A program made the translations under genes and the position numbers. A DNA stretch of 64,000 nt. Origin: Ficedula albicollis (taxonomy: Eukaryota > Chordata > Aves > Passeriformes > Muscicapidae). The notes under the pieces are model-generated. The model was given only the letters and a program-made list of their open reading frames with translations, was not told the origin of the DNA and searched no databases. The stretch is taken from assembly GCF_000247815.1 (NCBI RefSeq), contig NC_021673.1:113067479-113131478 (forward strand), in the 5' to 3' direction. Below are positions 14,001 to 27,000 of this stretch, one piece after another; the first letter of the stretch is position 1, and each line of letters begins with the position of its first letter.

Positions 14001-17000
14001 AAAATACAAATATGCTGTACAGAAAACAAAACAGGAGAAAATCCATAGAAGAAAAACTGCAGCAAAATGTTATTAGGGTTATTAACCCATAGTAAATGCC
14101 TGCAGAATTTCACAACTCTTATACAATTAATAGATAGTGACCTGGTTCTCATTGATTTTAAAAAATTATACAGCTAAATACCTTTGTAAATTTAGTCATC
14201 AAAACCCAAATCTGAATCAGCAGTGGATGTCTGAAAATTTTCTGAGATAAATACATAAATATTTGCCAAACATTCTGAGAGACCTATTTAGAAATCGAGT
14301 CTCAAAAGGAACAAGAAAGCATTTCCTGGCTCCCCAGCCCCAGGGCATGAGTCCTCGAGGACATGAGGACTCTGCTTGGAGAGACTCAGACCTCCAAGTC
14401 AGAGCTGGTCTGAAGAGCTTGAGGCCATCCCCAGTCTGGACTGGGAGCTGGGGGACAGGAGGACATTGTCACATGGTGTAGTGAGCCATGTTTCCAAGCA
14501 AGTCCTATGTAGAGCCAGACACTGTCAGGATTTAGTAAAATATCCTTTTTAATGATTTTTCATTCATTTTTGCTGAACTGTCATATTGCAGTGCCTATCA
14601 GCAAGTGTAAAATAGATAGGATCCCCTGTGGTGATTTAGTAAAGGAACCAGTAAAGGGCAAGCCTCAATGACCTTTGAAAAATCAGTCTACATTAGCTTA
14701 ATGCAATCTCAAAGACATGGATTTGATGCCCGAATAAGGGACACTCAGCTCTAAAGTTGAAGCTTTTTCTCATTTAATTTGCTTATTAAATTTTTTTCAT
14801 GACATTACATTCCCCTACATTATCTGAAATGCAGTTCAGAAGCTTGGGTGTAGATTTACAGTTTTTATCTTTCCCACACTCCTCAATATGAAAGAGTCAG
14901 ATTTTCCACAAAATCCAGAAAAGCAAAGAGGACAATCTATATGAATATATCTGAATATTAGCCATCTTATCCTTCCTGCTCATGTGACCAGTTAAAAGGC
15001 TTTTGTGATATTTAGGCCTAACAAACACTTAATGGCTTTTACAGATGGTATTAACTATCTTTTTCTCTCAGGGAATCAAGAAGGTTTATCTCCTAAGAAG
15101 AAACACTTAGACTCATGCAGTATTAGTAAGAAAGCAGTATGAAAATCAAATTCTCATTGCCTGAGGGCCTCCCACTTGCACATTTAAGAAACCACGTTAG
15201 TTACTTTTCTCATACCATTTCTTTCAGATATACTTTAGATTCAGTATACTGAATCTTAGATACTCCCTCGCGTAGCAGTACACCTTCACACTAAATCCAA
15301 AAAACTCTTAAGTCAAAATTGCTCAACAGATTTCTGTGTGGTCTCCTTCTTATGCTGGTGAAAAAATGATAAATCATATTAATAATCTGAAAAGTTGATT
15401 CTTATTTAAAAGACAATCACACCCACCTCTGCATGAAATCTACTGCCTTCTGATGGATGTCTGTGTCAAGGTACTTTCACAACTTAAAGTGGTCACAAAA
15501 ACATGACTTTGCAGCATGTGTTAAGGTTTAGAACATAAGCAGTAGCTAAAAAATATCTTCTATTCATAATTTTTCACATATTTATGTAAACTAAGAAAAT
15601 GCAACACTGTCAAAAAGGTGAACCTTTAACATGCAATAGGGTTTTTTAAAGGAATGGAAAGCCCACTTAACCAAAGGCAGATTATTTGAATGAAAGAAAC
15701 AACCACTGTGGAAATGAGTCCAAAGAGATATGAACACACACAGGGAAATGCAGTGATGTAAAGTATTTGTGCCAGTGCAAAAATTTCTCCCCTCAAGGAA
15801 TATCTTCCAGCACACACTATTTTTGACTGATTATCATAGGCTGGGCAGTTCAAAAAGAATGAGTTCAAAACATTTGTAGCTAAGCATTCGTCTTTTCAAA
15901 GAGGTCAGCAGACAATCTCTTGGCAGTCTATACTAAATAGTTGTCTATTCAGATAGGATGATTGCTTTTCATTATCAAATCAACTCTTTTCCTAAGGATG
16001 TTGCCAGATTTGCTAATGATGAGTTTAGCTGAGCAACCTGTGCACTGTTTACTATTCTTTAATCTCTATTAAAACAGTATGTTCCTTTCTCCTCCAAACC
16101 CGGAAAGTATATTGTGCATCAATGAGAGGTGCTTAGAACTCTGAGGATTCTTGACACATCCTGCCAAGACAAACATTGCATCAATCATTTAATCAGCTAA
16201 AATTCCTATTCTTACCCTGCTCCTCCAAGCTTTCTCAGAGCCAGAAGCTGAGAAGAGCCAGCCTTCCTGTACAACTTTCAGCTGTTCCTATATGTTCCTG
16301 GTTACAGCCTCTTTGGGAACAGAGCAGTGAGAGCCCACACAACAGGGAACAGCTTCATTCCACTGAGCAACCAAGCACACAGGTGCCTCTACTTGGTGTG
16401 AAGCCAAGAGGCAGTGGCAAACTCAATGGAAAGGGATAAAGTTTGAGCCCACATGTTCCACACGTGTTTGACTGGGTTCTGAAATGGAACAGGTCAGAGT
16501 GTCAGCAGCTCCCATTTGAGAGATAATAACGAAAGGCTGTGTGTTGGAGGCATTTTCTGCACTCAGCTGATCCTGAGGGGACTCCAGCCCAAGGCAGACC
16601 CTGCAGCGAACTGAAAATTTGGAATCAGAGTAACTGGTGAAATCATCCAATATTATCTCTGCTGCTAAAGCCCTCTCCATGTTCGTCAGTACTTTTCAAC
16701 TAAATTAAAATTCTTTTTGCCTAAATATGTGGATGTGCAATCCATAAGACCCCAACATTGGCTAATAAAGACCTAGAACCAGGGCTCAATCTTAAACCAC
16801 TTTTTAAAAACAAATACTTTAAAAGGGTTCATTGATGACCGTATTTATAGCAAACAACAAAGGAACTCACTGGCTTTTTGTCTATCTGCCAAAGTTGCCT
16901 ACACCAGATCCATATAGGTCTAAGGAGAAACCTGAAAGCAAGGCCTCAGCCCTGCCTTGAAAACATTAACAGCTCTCAGCTTTCCCATGGCTTTTTATGT

Positions 17001-19030
17001 AATCATGTCATGCAGCCATGGAGCTCTTACCAGAGGGGAAGTTTCTAACCTATCCTTCCTGCAGGAATGTGTCACCAAAAGTGCTTGTCGCACTTCAGAC
17101 TGAGCTGCAGCAGGCAGAAAAAAAGGCTCCTACTTCAGATACCTTTGGCCAATCCATATGTTCTACTCATCCTTATATTTGGCATGTTTAGGGAATCTAA
17201 TTTAGAGTAGTAAAGACTATCTCACAAGATGTAGGTGGATCTTAAAATATTCTCCAGATTTCTGGCTTAGTGTAAAAGCTGTTCATCTTTAATATCAAAG
17301 GAGTGGATGTTTTGAAAGAAAAAAAGTATTATAATTATATTCAGTGCTGAATCAGTCTGAGCATCCAGGGTAAAAAAATAAAACAAATACAAACAATTTC
17401 CATCCTTCCCTTCTGAACACTGGTCACATTTCATTAAGATGTAGCTCAGATTTAAGGTGATTTTTTTTCCACTAATTCTACAACTTACTCTCAACAGAGC
17501 ATGTTGCTGCCAAAAATCCTCCATCATGTCTCTTCACTCTCATGAAAGGAATATGACTTTAATGTCCTCCCTCTTCTTTACCCATTCACCAGAGTTCCAG
17601 GAACACATTACTTACAGCCATCAATAAATTCCAGCACCACCAAATTGGAAACCCGATTTATTAACCCATAGCGTTTGGACTTCTCTGTTATCTTTATTTC
17701 AGAGGATTCTGGCCTTCAATCATACTGTTTCTTCATGATGCAACTTCTGATATCTCCAGCTTCTAAATAATATATATATTGCTGTGACACAAAGCAACAG
17801 ATATTCTTCATCTCCAAGCTCCTTTTGACAGAAGACCCATCTTGTCTTGCTTCATTTCCCCAGCTCCACTAGCCTTCTGATGTATCTAGGGAGATGGGAG
17901 AGTAACCTCCCTGAGCTGTGCTCTCTCTGCTAATAGCTCTAAACCTCCTGGATTAATGATGCTCTGAGTCACCGGGAAAAGCTGTCACTCTAGTTGTATG
18001 GGTGAGTACATTTAACAAAGACAGTAATATTCCTCCAAATGCTCCCAATTAAAAAGGCTTCCTTTAGTACTACTACTTAGAACAATAAAACTACTGAATC
18101 AGACTTCAGTTTAAATGCATAGGCAAACACTTTCAGATTGCTTTGGAAAGATACTCCACATGCAGAGGGTGGGTGGAAGAGATGACAGAATCTCTTTTGG
18201 GACGCAGTCAATATAATAAGGCACACCACTTATGCCATGTTACTGACTTGCTGGTGTTCCAAAACAGATTTTGTCATACTGAAATCACACAGGTGTTTAC
18301 CACAAACACCTATGTGGTTTCTTCACCATTTGAAGATGAAAGTGGATAATCAGTGGATATCAATAGGTTTGCTTTATTTCCACTGCACTTTGGACTGACA
18401 TATTGTGCTAATAATAAAGTTAAGACCATAGTTTTCATGCTTACAGGGATGCACAACTATCAGCTCTCACAGAAATTAGTATTGCAAACAGAAAATAATA
18501 CTTCTTTTTAAAAAAGGTTAGGACCTCATTTGCTATAAACCAGTGTAGGCCCACTGAGAGTATGATGCAAGACATCCAAATTTACCGGCACTGATGTTTT
18601 TCTTTTACACACTGGCAAGTAATACTCTTTTAAAGAGTTTCTTCAGGGAGTAACTAGAAGAGAGCTAGCAAAACTTCACCAAGAGCAGTGGTTTAAAAGG
18701 CACCCATGGCAGAGGAGCTCTCCCTCTCCTGCAACCTCTCTGCAGGAGTCAGAGCTCTACCTACCACTTATGCCTCTGCCAAGGCCATCACTGCCAACTC
18801 TCTTCCTGTCCATCAGACAGCTCTTTGGAGCTGCTAAAACTGACTTTCTCATTTCATACTCAGAATCCAAGCCAGAGACAAGCATGAAGATAAGATTACC
18901 ATTCCATTTGCTCTACACTGGTCCATTCTCCTCAAAGGACAAGCCTTTCAAACACAGCACCCTTTCCTTTACTACCATTTTCCTCTCCCATTACATAGTT
19001 TCAGCTGGCAAATAAGCAAAGATGAAGTAT
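11033..19030. other. Long intron stretch, repeat-poor
   Basis: About 8 kb with no recognised exon or CR1 element. The stretch is notably free of transposons. A TAAT-rich portion at about 13560-14170 reads like possible conserved non-coding DNA. A small GATGAT-type tract is at about 11827-11841. Confidence 0.5.
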
Positions 19031-19245
19031 TGAGAAGTATTTCAGATTTCCTCAGACTGAGAATATATAAGGAATATTATGAAAACTCTTTCTCTCCTGC
19101 TAAAATTCACACCTTACGGACAAAAATAGCCTCAGCATTTGAGAAGTATTTCAGATTTCCTCAGACTGAGAACTAAGGAATATTACAAAAACTGTTTCTC
19201 TCCCGCTAAAATTCACACCTTACAGACAAAAATAGCCTCAGCATT
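19031..19245. repeat. 109-bp unit, two tandem copies
   Basis: The unit starting TGAGAAGTATTTCAGATTTC occurs at 19031-19139 and 19140-19245. The copies differ by a few bases and a short indel (ATATATAAGG versus CTAAGG). Confidence 0.95.
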
Positions 19246-19660
19246 CTTCCCCAATAACTACATGAACTTGTGAAAAAAATTGTTCCTTATCACCTGACAC
19301 CAGTGCACAAAGCTTTTTACTCCAGAATTCATTTCCTTCTCAAAATGTCTTGATGTTAAATGATAGCAGGGGGAAAAAGCCTTTTAACAACAAAGGCAGA
19401 CAAATGAAAGGTGGTAGGAGGAAGGAAACACCTCCTGATCATATTCCAGTAAAAAGAATATCCAGCTTTAAATTATTCAACCCACTCTTCAATTTTGGGA
19501 CCTTTCATGATGCTGCTACGTTATTGGCTGCCTAGACAGGCATGGCAGAAAAAAAAAATTCCACCTGAAATGATCCAGAAATCTCCTTTCTTTCTTGACA
19601 GAGGTCTTATAAGCCAGAGTGTATGTGTTCTCTCCTTGATTAGTGCATCAGAGAAATAAA

Positions 19661-20200
19661 GGGTGGTTTGAGTTGGAACAGACATTGAGACCAGTCTAGT
19701 TTTTCATAGTTTTCTAGTTCATGCCTGCATGAGCATAAACACCTTTAACTAGACCAGGCTGCTCAAAACTCCATCCAACCTGGCCCTGAACATTTCCAGG
19801 GATGGGATGTTCACAATTTCTCTGAACAACCTATTCCAGTGCTTCACTGTCTTCATCATAAAAAAAAGAGTCTTCCTTATGTCCAATTTAAAACCTATAC
19901 TCATCTGGTTTAAAACTATTATCCCTTGTCCTGTCCCTATAGGCCTTGGGAAAAGTCTCTCTCTTTTCTATATGCTACCTTTAAATATTGAAAGGCTCCA
20001 TTAACATCTTTCCAGAGGCTTTTTTTCCCCAGGATGAACAACCCAACTCTCTCATCTTATTCCCACAGAAGAGTTGTTCTGACCCTCTGACAATTCTTGT
20101 AGCCCTCCTCTGGACCAATTCTAAATTACAATTCTTGTACTGAGGGTCCCAGAGCTGCACACAGAATTCCAGGTGAATTGTCACACAAGTCTTCTCCACT
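19661..20200 (-). mobile_element. CR1 LINE 3' fragment, about 540 bp
   Basis: The complement of a CR1 3' region begins near GGTGGTTTGAGTTGGAACAG. It runs through CCTGAACATTTCCAGGGATG, CAACCTATTCCAGTGCTTCA and GCCCTCCTCTGGACCAATTC to CCAGAGCTGCACACAGAATT. The order of these phrases fits CR1 on the minus strand, truncated at its 5' end. Confidence 0.93.
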
Positions 20201-20639
20201 CAGTCTCTGACCTGCCCTACAGAGCACCACTGCAAATGGCTCTGAGAGGAAGCCCCTAAGATTCTCCTGCCCTGTAACAGAAGAACACTTTGAAGGATGG
20301 ACAGTGCTTCCCTATGGATTCATATTTATTTTGGCATGAATATATGTACACACATACACACACACACACACACATACACACAGATATATATATGGAGCCT
20401 ACTTATACAAGAGACAGCCATCCAAATTTATTTTTGTTGTTGCATCCCTGGAGGAAGAATGTGCTGTTGAGCTGTTTTAGCTACTTCTGTCCCTCAGATA
20501 TAACCTGTAATATTCTGATAGAAGCTACAGATACTGACATCTGCTGTTTCTCACTGCTGCCTCTGCTAAATAGGAAAAAACAAGCTGGTATAGATGGCAT
20601 ACACCTCATCATACATTTGAAATATATTTAAACAAAATC
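20201..20639. repeat. (CA)n/(TA)n microsatellite and flanking intron
   Basis: A CA-rich microsatellite with TA interruptions occupies about 20343-20393. The rest of this stretch shows no recognised feature. Confidence 0.8.
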
Positions 20640-21420
20640 TTTTCCATGCACACCAAAACAAGAAATGCCACCGCAAGAAAGTGTTCTTCAAGTACATAAA
20701 CAACAATAAGATACAGAAGGGAAATACTGTCCTGTTAAACAGGAAAGGTGAATTAGTCACCAGTGATGCTGCAATGCCCGGGGTTCTCCAGACTTTCCTC
20801 ATCTCTGTCTTTACGTGCACTGTTGGGCCTGGCCTCGGGAACAAAAATCCAAGGTGATGCAAGCACAGTCCCACTGACTGCAAAGGAAGATTTGGTGTGG
20901 GAATTACAGGAGATACTATTAAGTATCCACCCAAGAGCTTATTGGGAGACGTGGCTGACATTGGTGTGAGGCCACTCTCCATAATCTCTGAGAAACCTTG
21001 GAGATCCAGGGATGTCCCAGGAGACTGGCAGAATGCTAATTCCACTCCCACCTACAAGAAGGTCTTAAAGGAGGATTCAGGAAGTTATAGGCTCATCAGT
21101 CTTCAGTTCCTGGGAATTATATGGAACAAATCCTCCTAGGGGCTGTCTTAAATCAGATGAAGCAAGTTTGGGAAAAGCCAGCACAGATTCACCAAGGACA
21201 CATTGTACTCGACAAACTTGATCAGCTTCTACAACAAAGTAACCTGCTCACTTGATGTGGGGTGAGGTGGGCATTGTCTACCTGGGTTTCTCCAAGGGTT
21301 TTGACATGTTTACCCACAGCTTCCTTCTGGAGAGAGTGGTGTGGTATAATCCAGACCTGTGCTCCGTGTGGTGCGGGGGGGATCTGGCTGGCAGGCTGCA
21401 CCCAGAGGGAGGTGGTGAAC
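20640..21420 (+). mobile_element. CR1 LINE relic, 5' part (split by an LTR)
   Basis: Plus-strand CR1 ORF2 remains. A block reading VPGDWQNANSTPTYKK near 21013-21060 matches the CR1 VPxDWKxANVTPIFKK region. GSYRLISLQ follows, and a decayed IVYLGFSKGFDMFTHS lies near 21275-21315 in place of VVYLDFSKAFDTVSH. The sequence ends GGAGGTGGTGAAC at 21420 and resumes after the LTR at 22069. The 5' boundary is approximate. Confidence 0.88.
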
Positions 21421-22062
21421 TGTGGGACTCCAGGGTGTTCCCCTGGCTTCCCTGGATGCCTCTAGACCCCCCTGCCAGGGGTCTCAGAGGCCCTGGCATG
21501 GTGACCAGGACTCCTGGGGACTGGACTTGAGTCCCTGGAAAAAACTACCAACATTGCAGGAAGAATTAATCACAAAAATTAAGTAGAGTATAAACTAGAC
21601 TTTTAGAAGGTAGAAAAGTGAATTTCTAGGAACGTTTATATTAGGGGGTTTGTAGCTAAGATGGAGGATTTTGGGCATGGTATATAATTTCCTTCTTCTT
21701 CTTCATGCCATCCATATTGAATGCCAAGCTGGCATTACTGGATTGGACTGAGACAGAATTGGACAGTGTAATAAAATTGTCATGTATTGGAAAGTAATTG
21801 TAAGTATTAGGTACGTAATTTAGAGTATAAAAGATAAGACCTGCCCAAAGGGCAGGCAGTGTGCCCTGGATCAATGTGCTGAACAGACTTCTGTTAGCTA
21901 GAAAAAGAATTCTTTAGATAAGAAACAATAAACAACCTTGGAAAACCCTGAAAAACAGTTTCTGCATTTTCTTTGGTGACCAGCTGGGAAAATCTGAACT
22001 TTTAACCACCTACATGTCCTGCTGTGAGGATCTCAGGCTCAGGAGACCCACCGACAGTGACA
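21421..22062 (+). mobile_element. Solo LTR, ERVK-like by target-site length, nested in CR1
   Basis: The 642-bp element begins TGTGGGACTCC and ends GACAGTGACA, so it has TG and CA termini. It is flanked by the perfect 6-bp direct repeat GTGAAC (21415-21420 and 22063-22068). Removing it with one repeat rejoins the CR1 reverse-transcriptase region without a gap. Inside are a TATA box (TATAAAAG, 21826-21833) and a polyadenylation signal (AATAAA, 21927-21932) in LTR order. No internal viral genes remain. A 6-bp duplication fits class II (ERVK-like) integration; the exact family was not identified. Confidence 0.88.
21826..21833 (+). promoter_or_regulatory. TATA box of the nested LTR
   Basis: TATAAAAG lies about 100 bases before the AATAAA polyadenylation signal at 21927, the usual U3-R spacing in a short LTR. 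Confidence 0.7.
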
Positions 22063-23046
22063 GTGAACAGCTCCTTTTCAAACTGGAACCTGCCAGAAGT
22101 GGGGTCCCACAGGGATCTGTGTGGGGGTCAATGCTGTTTTATATCATCACAAATTATTTGGAAGTTGGGATCAAGTGTACACTGATAAAATTTGCCAATA
22201 TCAAACTGAGTAGGAAAGTGGGTGTTTCAGAAGGGAGAACCAGACTGCAGGAAGACCTGGATAGGTTAGAAGAGTGAGCTAACAAGAACCTTACAAAGTT
22301 GAACAAAGACAAGTGTAAGGTCTTGCACCTGGGAAAATATAATCCAGGAATGCAACACAGTATGGGAACAACCCAGGGGGTAGAGACCAGTTTTGTAGAG
22401 AAGGACCTGGGAATTCTGGTGGACAACAAGCTCAGTATGAGTCAGCACTGATTTTCTGCAGCAAAAGAAGCCAACGGGATGCTGGGTTGTGTCAACAAGA
22501 GCAGAGATGCACTCTCAGTGCCTCAGTGTCAGACCACACCAGCAATGCTGTGTGCAGTTTTGACTCTCAGTGCCTCAGTGTCAGACCACACCAGGAACGC
22601 TGTGTGCAGTTTTTGATCCTGCTATACAAACAAAGGTATGGAAAGGCTGGAGAAGGTACAGAGAAGGGTCACAAAGATGATCAAATCACTGGGAAGCCTG
22701 CTGTGTGAGGAAAAGTTAAAAGAACTGTGTTTAAAAGAAGGTTGAGGGTAGACCTTGTTGCTATGTTCCAGTATTTAAAGGGTGGCTACAAAGAGGATAA
22801 GGACTCTCTTTTTTACAAGGAGTCTCATGGAACAGATGAGGGGTAATGGGTACAAGTTACTTCTAGTGAGATTCTGATTAGATATAAGAGGAAAATTTTT
22901 CACAACGAGAACAATCAGCTATTGAAATAATTAAGATGTAGCTGGACGGGGTGCTGGACCATGTTGTAACAGACCACGCTTTTGCCAAGAAAGCTTAGAC
23001 AAGATGATCCTTGAGGTTCCCTCCCAACCTGACATTTTGTGACTTT
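22063..23046 (+). mobile_element. CR1 LINE relic, 3' part (continues after the LTR)
   Basis: After the LTR the CR1 resumes with the SGVPQGSVWG block (near 22100-22130). It then gives GIKCTLIKFANIKLS, in which the catalytic ADD has become ANI, and LQEDLDRLEE. The 3' untranslated part ends CAAGATGATCCTTGAGGTTC and CCCAACCTGACATTTTGTGA near 23042. The frame is broken in several places. Confidence 0.92.
22511..22614. repeat. 52-bp unit, two tandem copies inside CR1
   Basis: ACTCTCAGTGCCTCAGTGTC and its continuation occur at 22511-22562 and 22563-22614 with two or three mismatches. The duplication arose after the CR1 inserted. Confidence 0.94.
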
Positions 23047-23425
23047 ACAGTTCTCTGAGCTCTGCTTTATTGCCTCAGAGATTAACAAGTATTGGAATGT
23101 ATACTGCTTTGGAGGGATTTAGCCTTCACAAAATTGCCTCTTTAGAAATGTGGGTCCATGATATTTCTGAGCTCTCAGAGACCATCTCTAATTAGAGCAC
23201 AAGAAAATGCATGCTTAAAAAGAGATTCCCATGCCATCAAGTTCTACTTCTCTCCAGTGATCTGTTCACTTTATTTAGAGATAGACTTCTATATAAAGAT
23301 ATATATATATATATTTGTGATAAGAGAAATATAGATATAAATATGGTTATAAAATAGAAAATCTTTTCATAGTAATAGGTAAGTTTGTGTAAACTTGAAT
23401 TAGATTTATATTTGTTTCAAATTGT
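23047..23425. other. AT-rich intron with (AT)n tract
   Basis: A short (AT)n run lies at about 23298-23315. Nothing else was recognised. Confidence 0.6.
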
Positions 23426-23870
23426 GTAACAAAATATAAAACTGGGGCAACATAAAACTCAATGCTAACTTTAACAAGTGCTTCTGGAAAAACAACCCTG
23501 GCAAGTTCAATCTCAGCTATTCCCTACACAGCCTTCCTAATCCTCTACTCTGGATTTTTCCTCAGAACTGATTTCTGTTCACATCTGTGGGTACAGACAG
23601 GGAATTCCCTACACAGCCTTCCTAATCCTCTACTCTCTGGATTTTTCCTCAGAACTGAATTCTGTTCACATCTGTGTGTACAGACAGGGAGGTAACAAAA
23701 TATAAAACTGGGGCAACATAAAACTCAATGCTAACTTTAACAAGTGCTTCTGGAAAAACAACCCTGGCAAGTTCAATCTCAGCTATTCCCTACACAGCCT
23801 TCCTAATCCTCTACTCTGGATTTTTCCTCAGAACTGATTTCTGTTCACATCTGTGGGTACAGACAGGGAA
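23426..23870. repeat. Nested tandem repeat: 266-bp unit twice, 85-bp subunit three times
   Basis: A 266-bp unit starting GTAACAAAATATAAAACTGG is at 23426-23691 and begins again at 23692, running to about 23870. Within it the 85-bp subunit starting TTCCCTACACAGCCTTCC is at 23520 and 23605, and once more at 23786 in the second, shorter unit. The structure is A-B-B'-A-B. The two A-B segments look identical, while B' differs slightly (CTCTCTGG, GAATTC, TGTGTG), so the large duplication is the younger event. Confidence 0.95.
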
Positions 23871-23990
23871 GAACAAATGGAAAGGCATCCACCACATACT
23901 CATATAGGAAAGTAGAATAAGTAAAATTTTCCTGCCTTGAAGGGTGCTGAAGGGATCTGAGCAGGAACCATGGAGGAGTCCAGAGAGTGG

Positions 23991-24039
23991 TTTCTATGAC
24001 TCTATGATTCTATGATTCTGTGATTCTATGATTCTATGA
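23991..24039 (+). repeat. (ATTCTATG)n octamer repeat, CR1-tail type
   Basis: TCTATGACTCTATGATTCTA and its continuation form about six imperfect octamers. This is the microsatellite that ends CR1 elements. The sequence before it is too degraded to be sure a CR1 body is attached. Confidence 0.8.
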
Positions 24040-27000
24040 ACTGGACTGCTCTAAACCAGGCATTACACTGGAAGGGGTTTTAAGAAACAGAAAGGCTGCC
24101 ACTAGCCAGCCAAGTAAATTATCTGTGCAGTAGAAGTTCTTCTCAAAAAACCCTGTTCTTCTGTGTGGCCATGATAGCATCACACCTGCCTGTAAAAGGC
24201 TAGAAATGCACACAGTTTCCTAGGTGGTGAAAAATTGTTTCTCAGAAAAATAATTGGTTTACCATGTCTATCCTTTCCTTTGAAAAGCTGCATTTAAGCA
24301 AGCTTCTATTGAAATCAACACTTTATAATGCCAACGGAGATAATTAAGTTCAAGGATCACCATGGAACACTCTTTCTTAAATTACTATGAAAAACTTGGT
24401 GATGCTGCTGTTTCACCCTTTGAAATCTACCTGTGCCACTTGCCTTTTAATGCTGTCACCACCATTTCTTCAACTACTAGAGCAAGCAATCATTTTAGGC
24501 CCCATTTTTTCCAGGGGGTGAATGGAAGCACACTGCTGAATAGGTGCTTCAGAGGAGAGAAAAATATTTGTCCTTGCTAAGAGGCTGTACAAAATCTATG
24601 CCTTTAATTAAAGTAGGACATATTTTCAGAAAATATAATAATATATACATCTGCAAGTCTATGACTGCATTATTACAGGAGTAACCAGGGATTATAGCCT
24701 GCTCCAGGAATCTAAAACGAACAGTTCCTAGAGAGCACATATAACTAATACAGAGCAGCAGAAATGTAGCAGAAAGAAGAAATGAAGATACAGGAACAAA
24801 CAGAGCTTGGCTAACTTGCTGAATTAAAGCTTATCATCACTGCATAAATTGCACTGATGGTTTAATTAAAGATACAGTAGCAATTTCAGTGCACACATTA
24901 ACTACTTCTGAATTTGTTCAGCTACAAAGCACCTATTATGAACGCGTGCAGGGTGAAACTTTGTCTCCTCTGGCGTTCATAGAAATTCTCATTATTTATT
25001 TCAGTAAGATTTTCATTGCATCCATGTATTTTGGAGATAATCATGCTGGATAAAATGTTTAAAAACCAAATCACTAAAAGTCAAAGTTCTTTTAAACTTC
25101 TGATACAAATACAATCCTTGGAAGGTTACCTTGGAGGGATATCTTTTAAAAGATGGAAAAATATCTTTTTAAAATTCACCAATTGTTTTTAAACAGACAG
25201 AAATCCCAGAAGATGTATGCAGACCTGTAAACTATTGATAGACTATTATTAAGAATTATAGCTTTTTTTTTTCTTTATACACATGCTAGGAGACTTTTTT
25301 AAAAACTGATTTGAAAGCACTGGTTGCTTCAATTTACTTTCTAGCTCTCTAGACCACACTGCTGCTCTCACTATTTGTACCACCTCCTTTTGAAGAGGGC
25401 TTATTTCTTCCACTCCAAGTAATTTACATTAAGAGTTCCTACATCATGTAGTTCTGTCTTGCCATTCTCTCTTTGACAGCTTGCAGCATCAGCTCCCTTC
25501 AGAATAACCATTCATGAGACACTTAAATAGTGTGACATAACAAACTCACTGTCTGTCTTTGCCAGTTAAGTCATTAAAATTTTATTGTACTTCATTTTTT
25601 GGTTCTTCTTTGAACAGTAACTTTGTGTAACTGAAATGCCATATCTCTATTATTTTTTTTTTTTTTTTGTAAAGGAAAACAAAAATAACTATTTCCAGTT
25701 TGCATCTCCTAATTTCTTTTCATATCAAACTAGTAATAGCAAATATCACTCGTAAGATTAGTCTGTTGATATCATGGTTTTATTATAGTTTTCCAAAGCA
25801 AAAAAATCAAATTTTCTAGTCAATTATTGCCCCAAAGTATCTATTACTATTGCCTTTTTCAAAAGCTACTAGCGAATCACATGTTTTTTCTCTGGTTTAT
25901 GATCCTGTTTGAACCTCCTTGCCAATGTCTACGCTTACTCGAAATTCAAATTTCAGAGTACAAAAAGCTAAGCATAGAGGTTTGAACACCACCTTGCAGT
26001 CAGAAGGAATTACTAATTTTACAAAGGTTTAACGGTTTTTAGCAGGGATCTTGTTTATTAACAAGGATCATTCTGCCTTCTGCTTAGGGAGCTCTACCCA
26101 CTAAAGCACACAGGATATCAGAGCAGCTAGAAGTTCAGTAGAAGCAGTCACTAGTCCTCCAGAGATGCATTAAACTGACGCCTTGATTTATGTGACACGA
26201 AAGGAAGCTTGTAAAACACTGAAGTTAAACTGAAGCGCTGAGGAAAGGCTTTAAACACAGAGATGGAACTATCCCCATAAGCAGCAATCTCTGCAGTAGA
26301 GACTGATCTCAGGGCAATCTTTCTGTTGGAAAGCCACATTCTGGCTGCAAGGCCAGTGTCCTGATGAAAGTGGAGAAAAGCTTCTTGGAGCTGACTTAAG
26401 GCATCAATTTCTCTTCACTTCTGTATACTTAAGTCTGAAAGTTGTATATTACGTAAATTTAGCTTTTACCTTAATTTATTCCATTAGTAATGCCAGCGCT
26501 TACAGCTGAGGTTCTGAACTGGTTTCTCAGCATCACACATAGTAGAGCCAACAAAGGCAATCAAATTGTGTGGTCCTCCACATCTTTTCCCAGAGTGGGT
26601 CTGAGTTGCTACTGAAGTCTGTCAGTCTGTCAGTCAGTCTGGAAAGCTGCTCCTGCAGTGGTCAGAACTGGTCAGCATCCACCTGGCATACAGCAGTGGA
26701 GAGACTGCCTGAGCCTGACACGCCTCCCAGCAGGCTCTTCACCAGTCACCAAGTGCTGAAAACCCCGGTCAAACAAGTCAAGCTGTATTCTAATCTGTGT
26801 TGATGCTAAATTTAATTGTTCTTGTATCTGTCTCCAGTCAGCCTGCAAACCAACTCTACTATCTTTCTCACAAACCAGGCTATCAGTGTCCAGGAATACT
26901 TGGAGAACACCACTGGAGTGCAGCCTATCCTGAAACTATCAGGATGATTGTGTCTCTTCTTCCATCCTGTCATTAAGAAGTGCCAGAGTTGGCATGTCCC

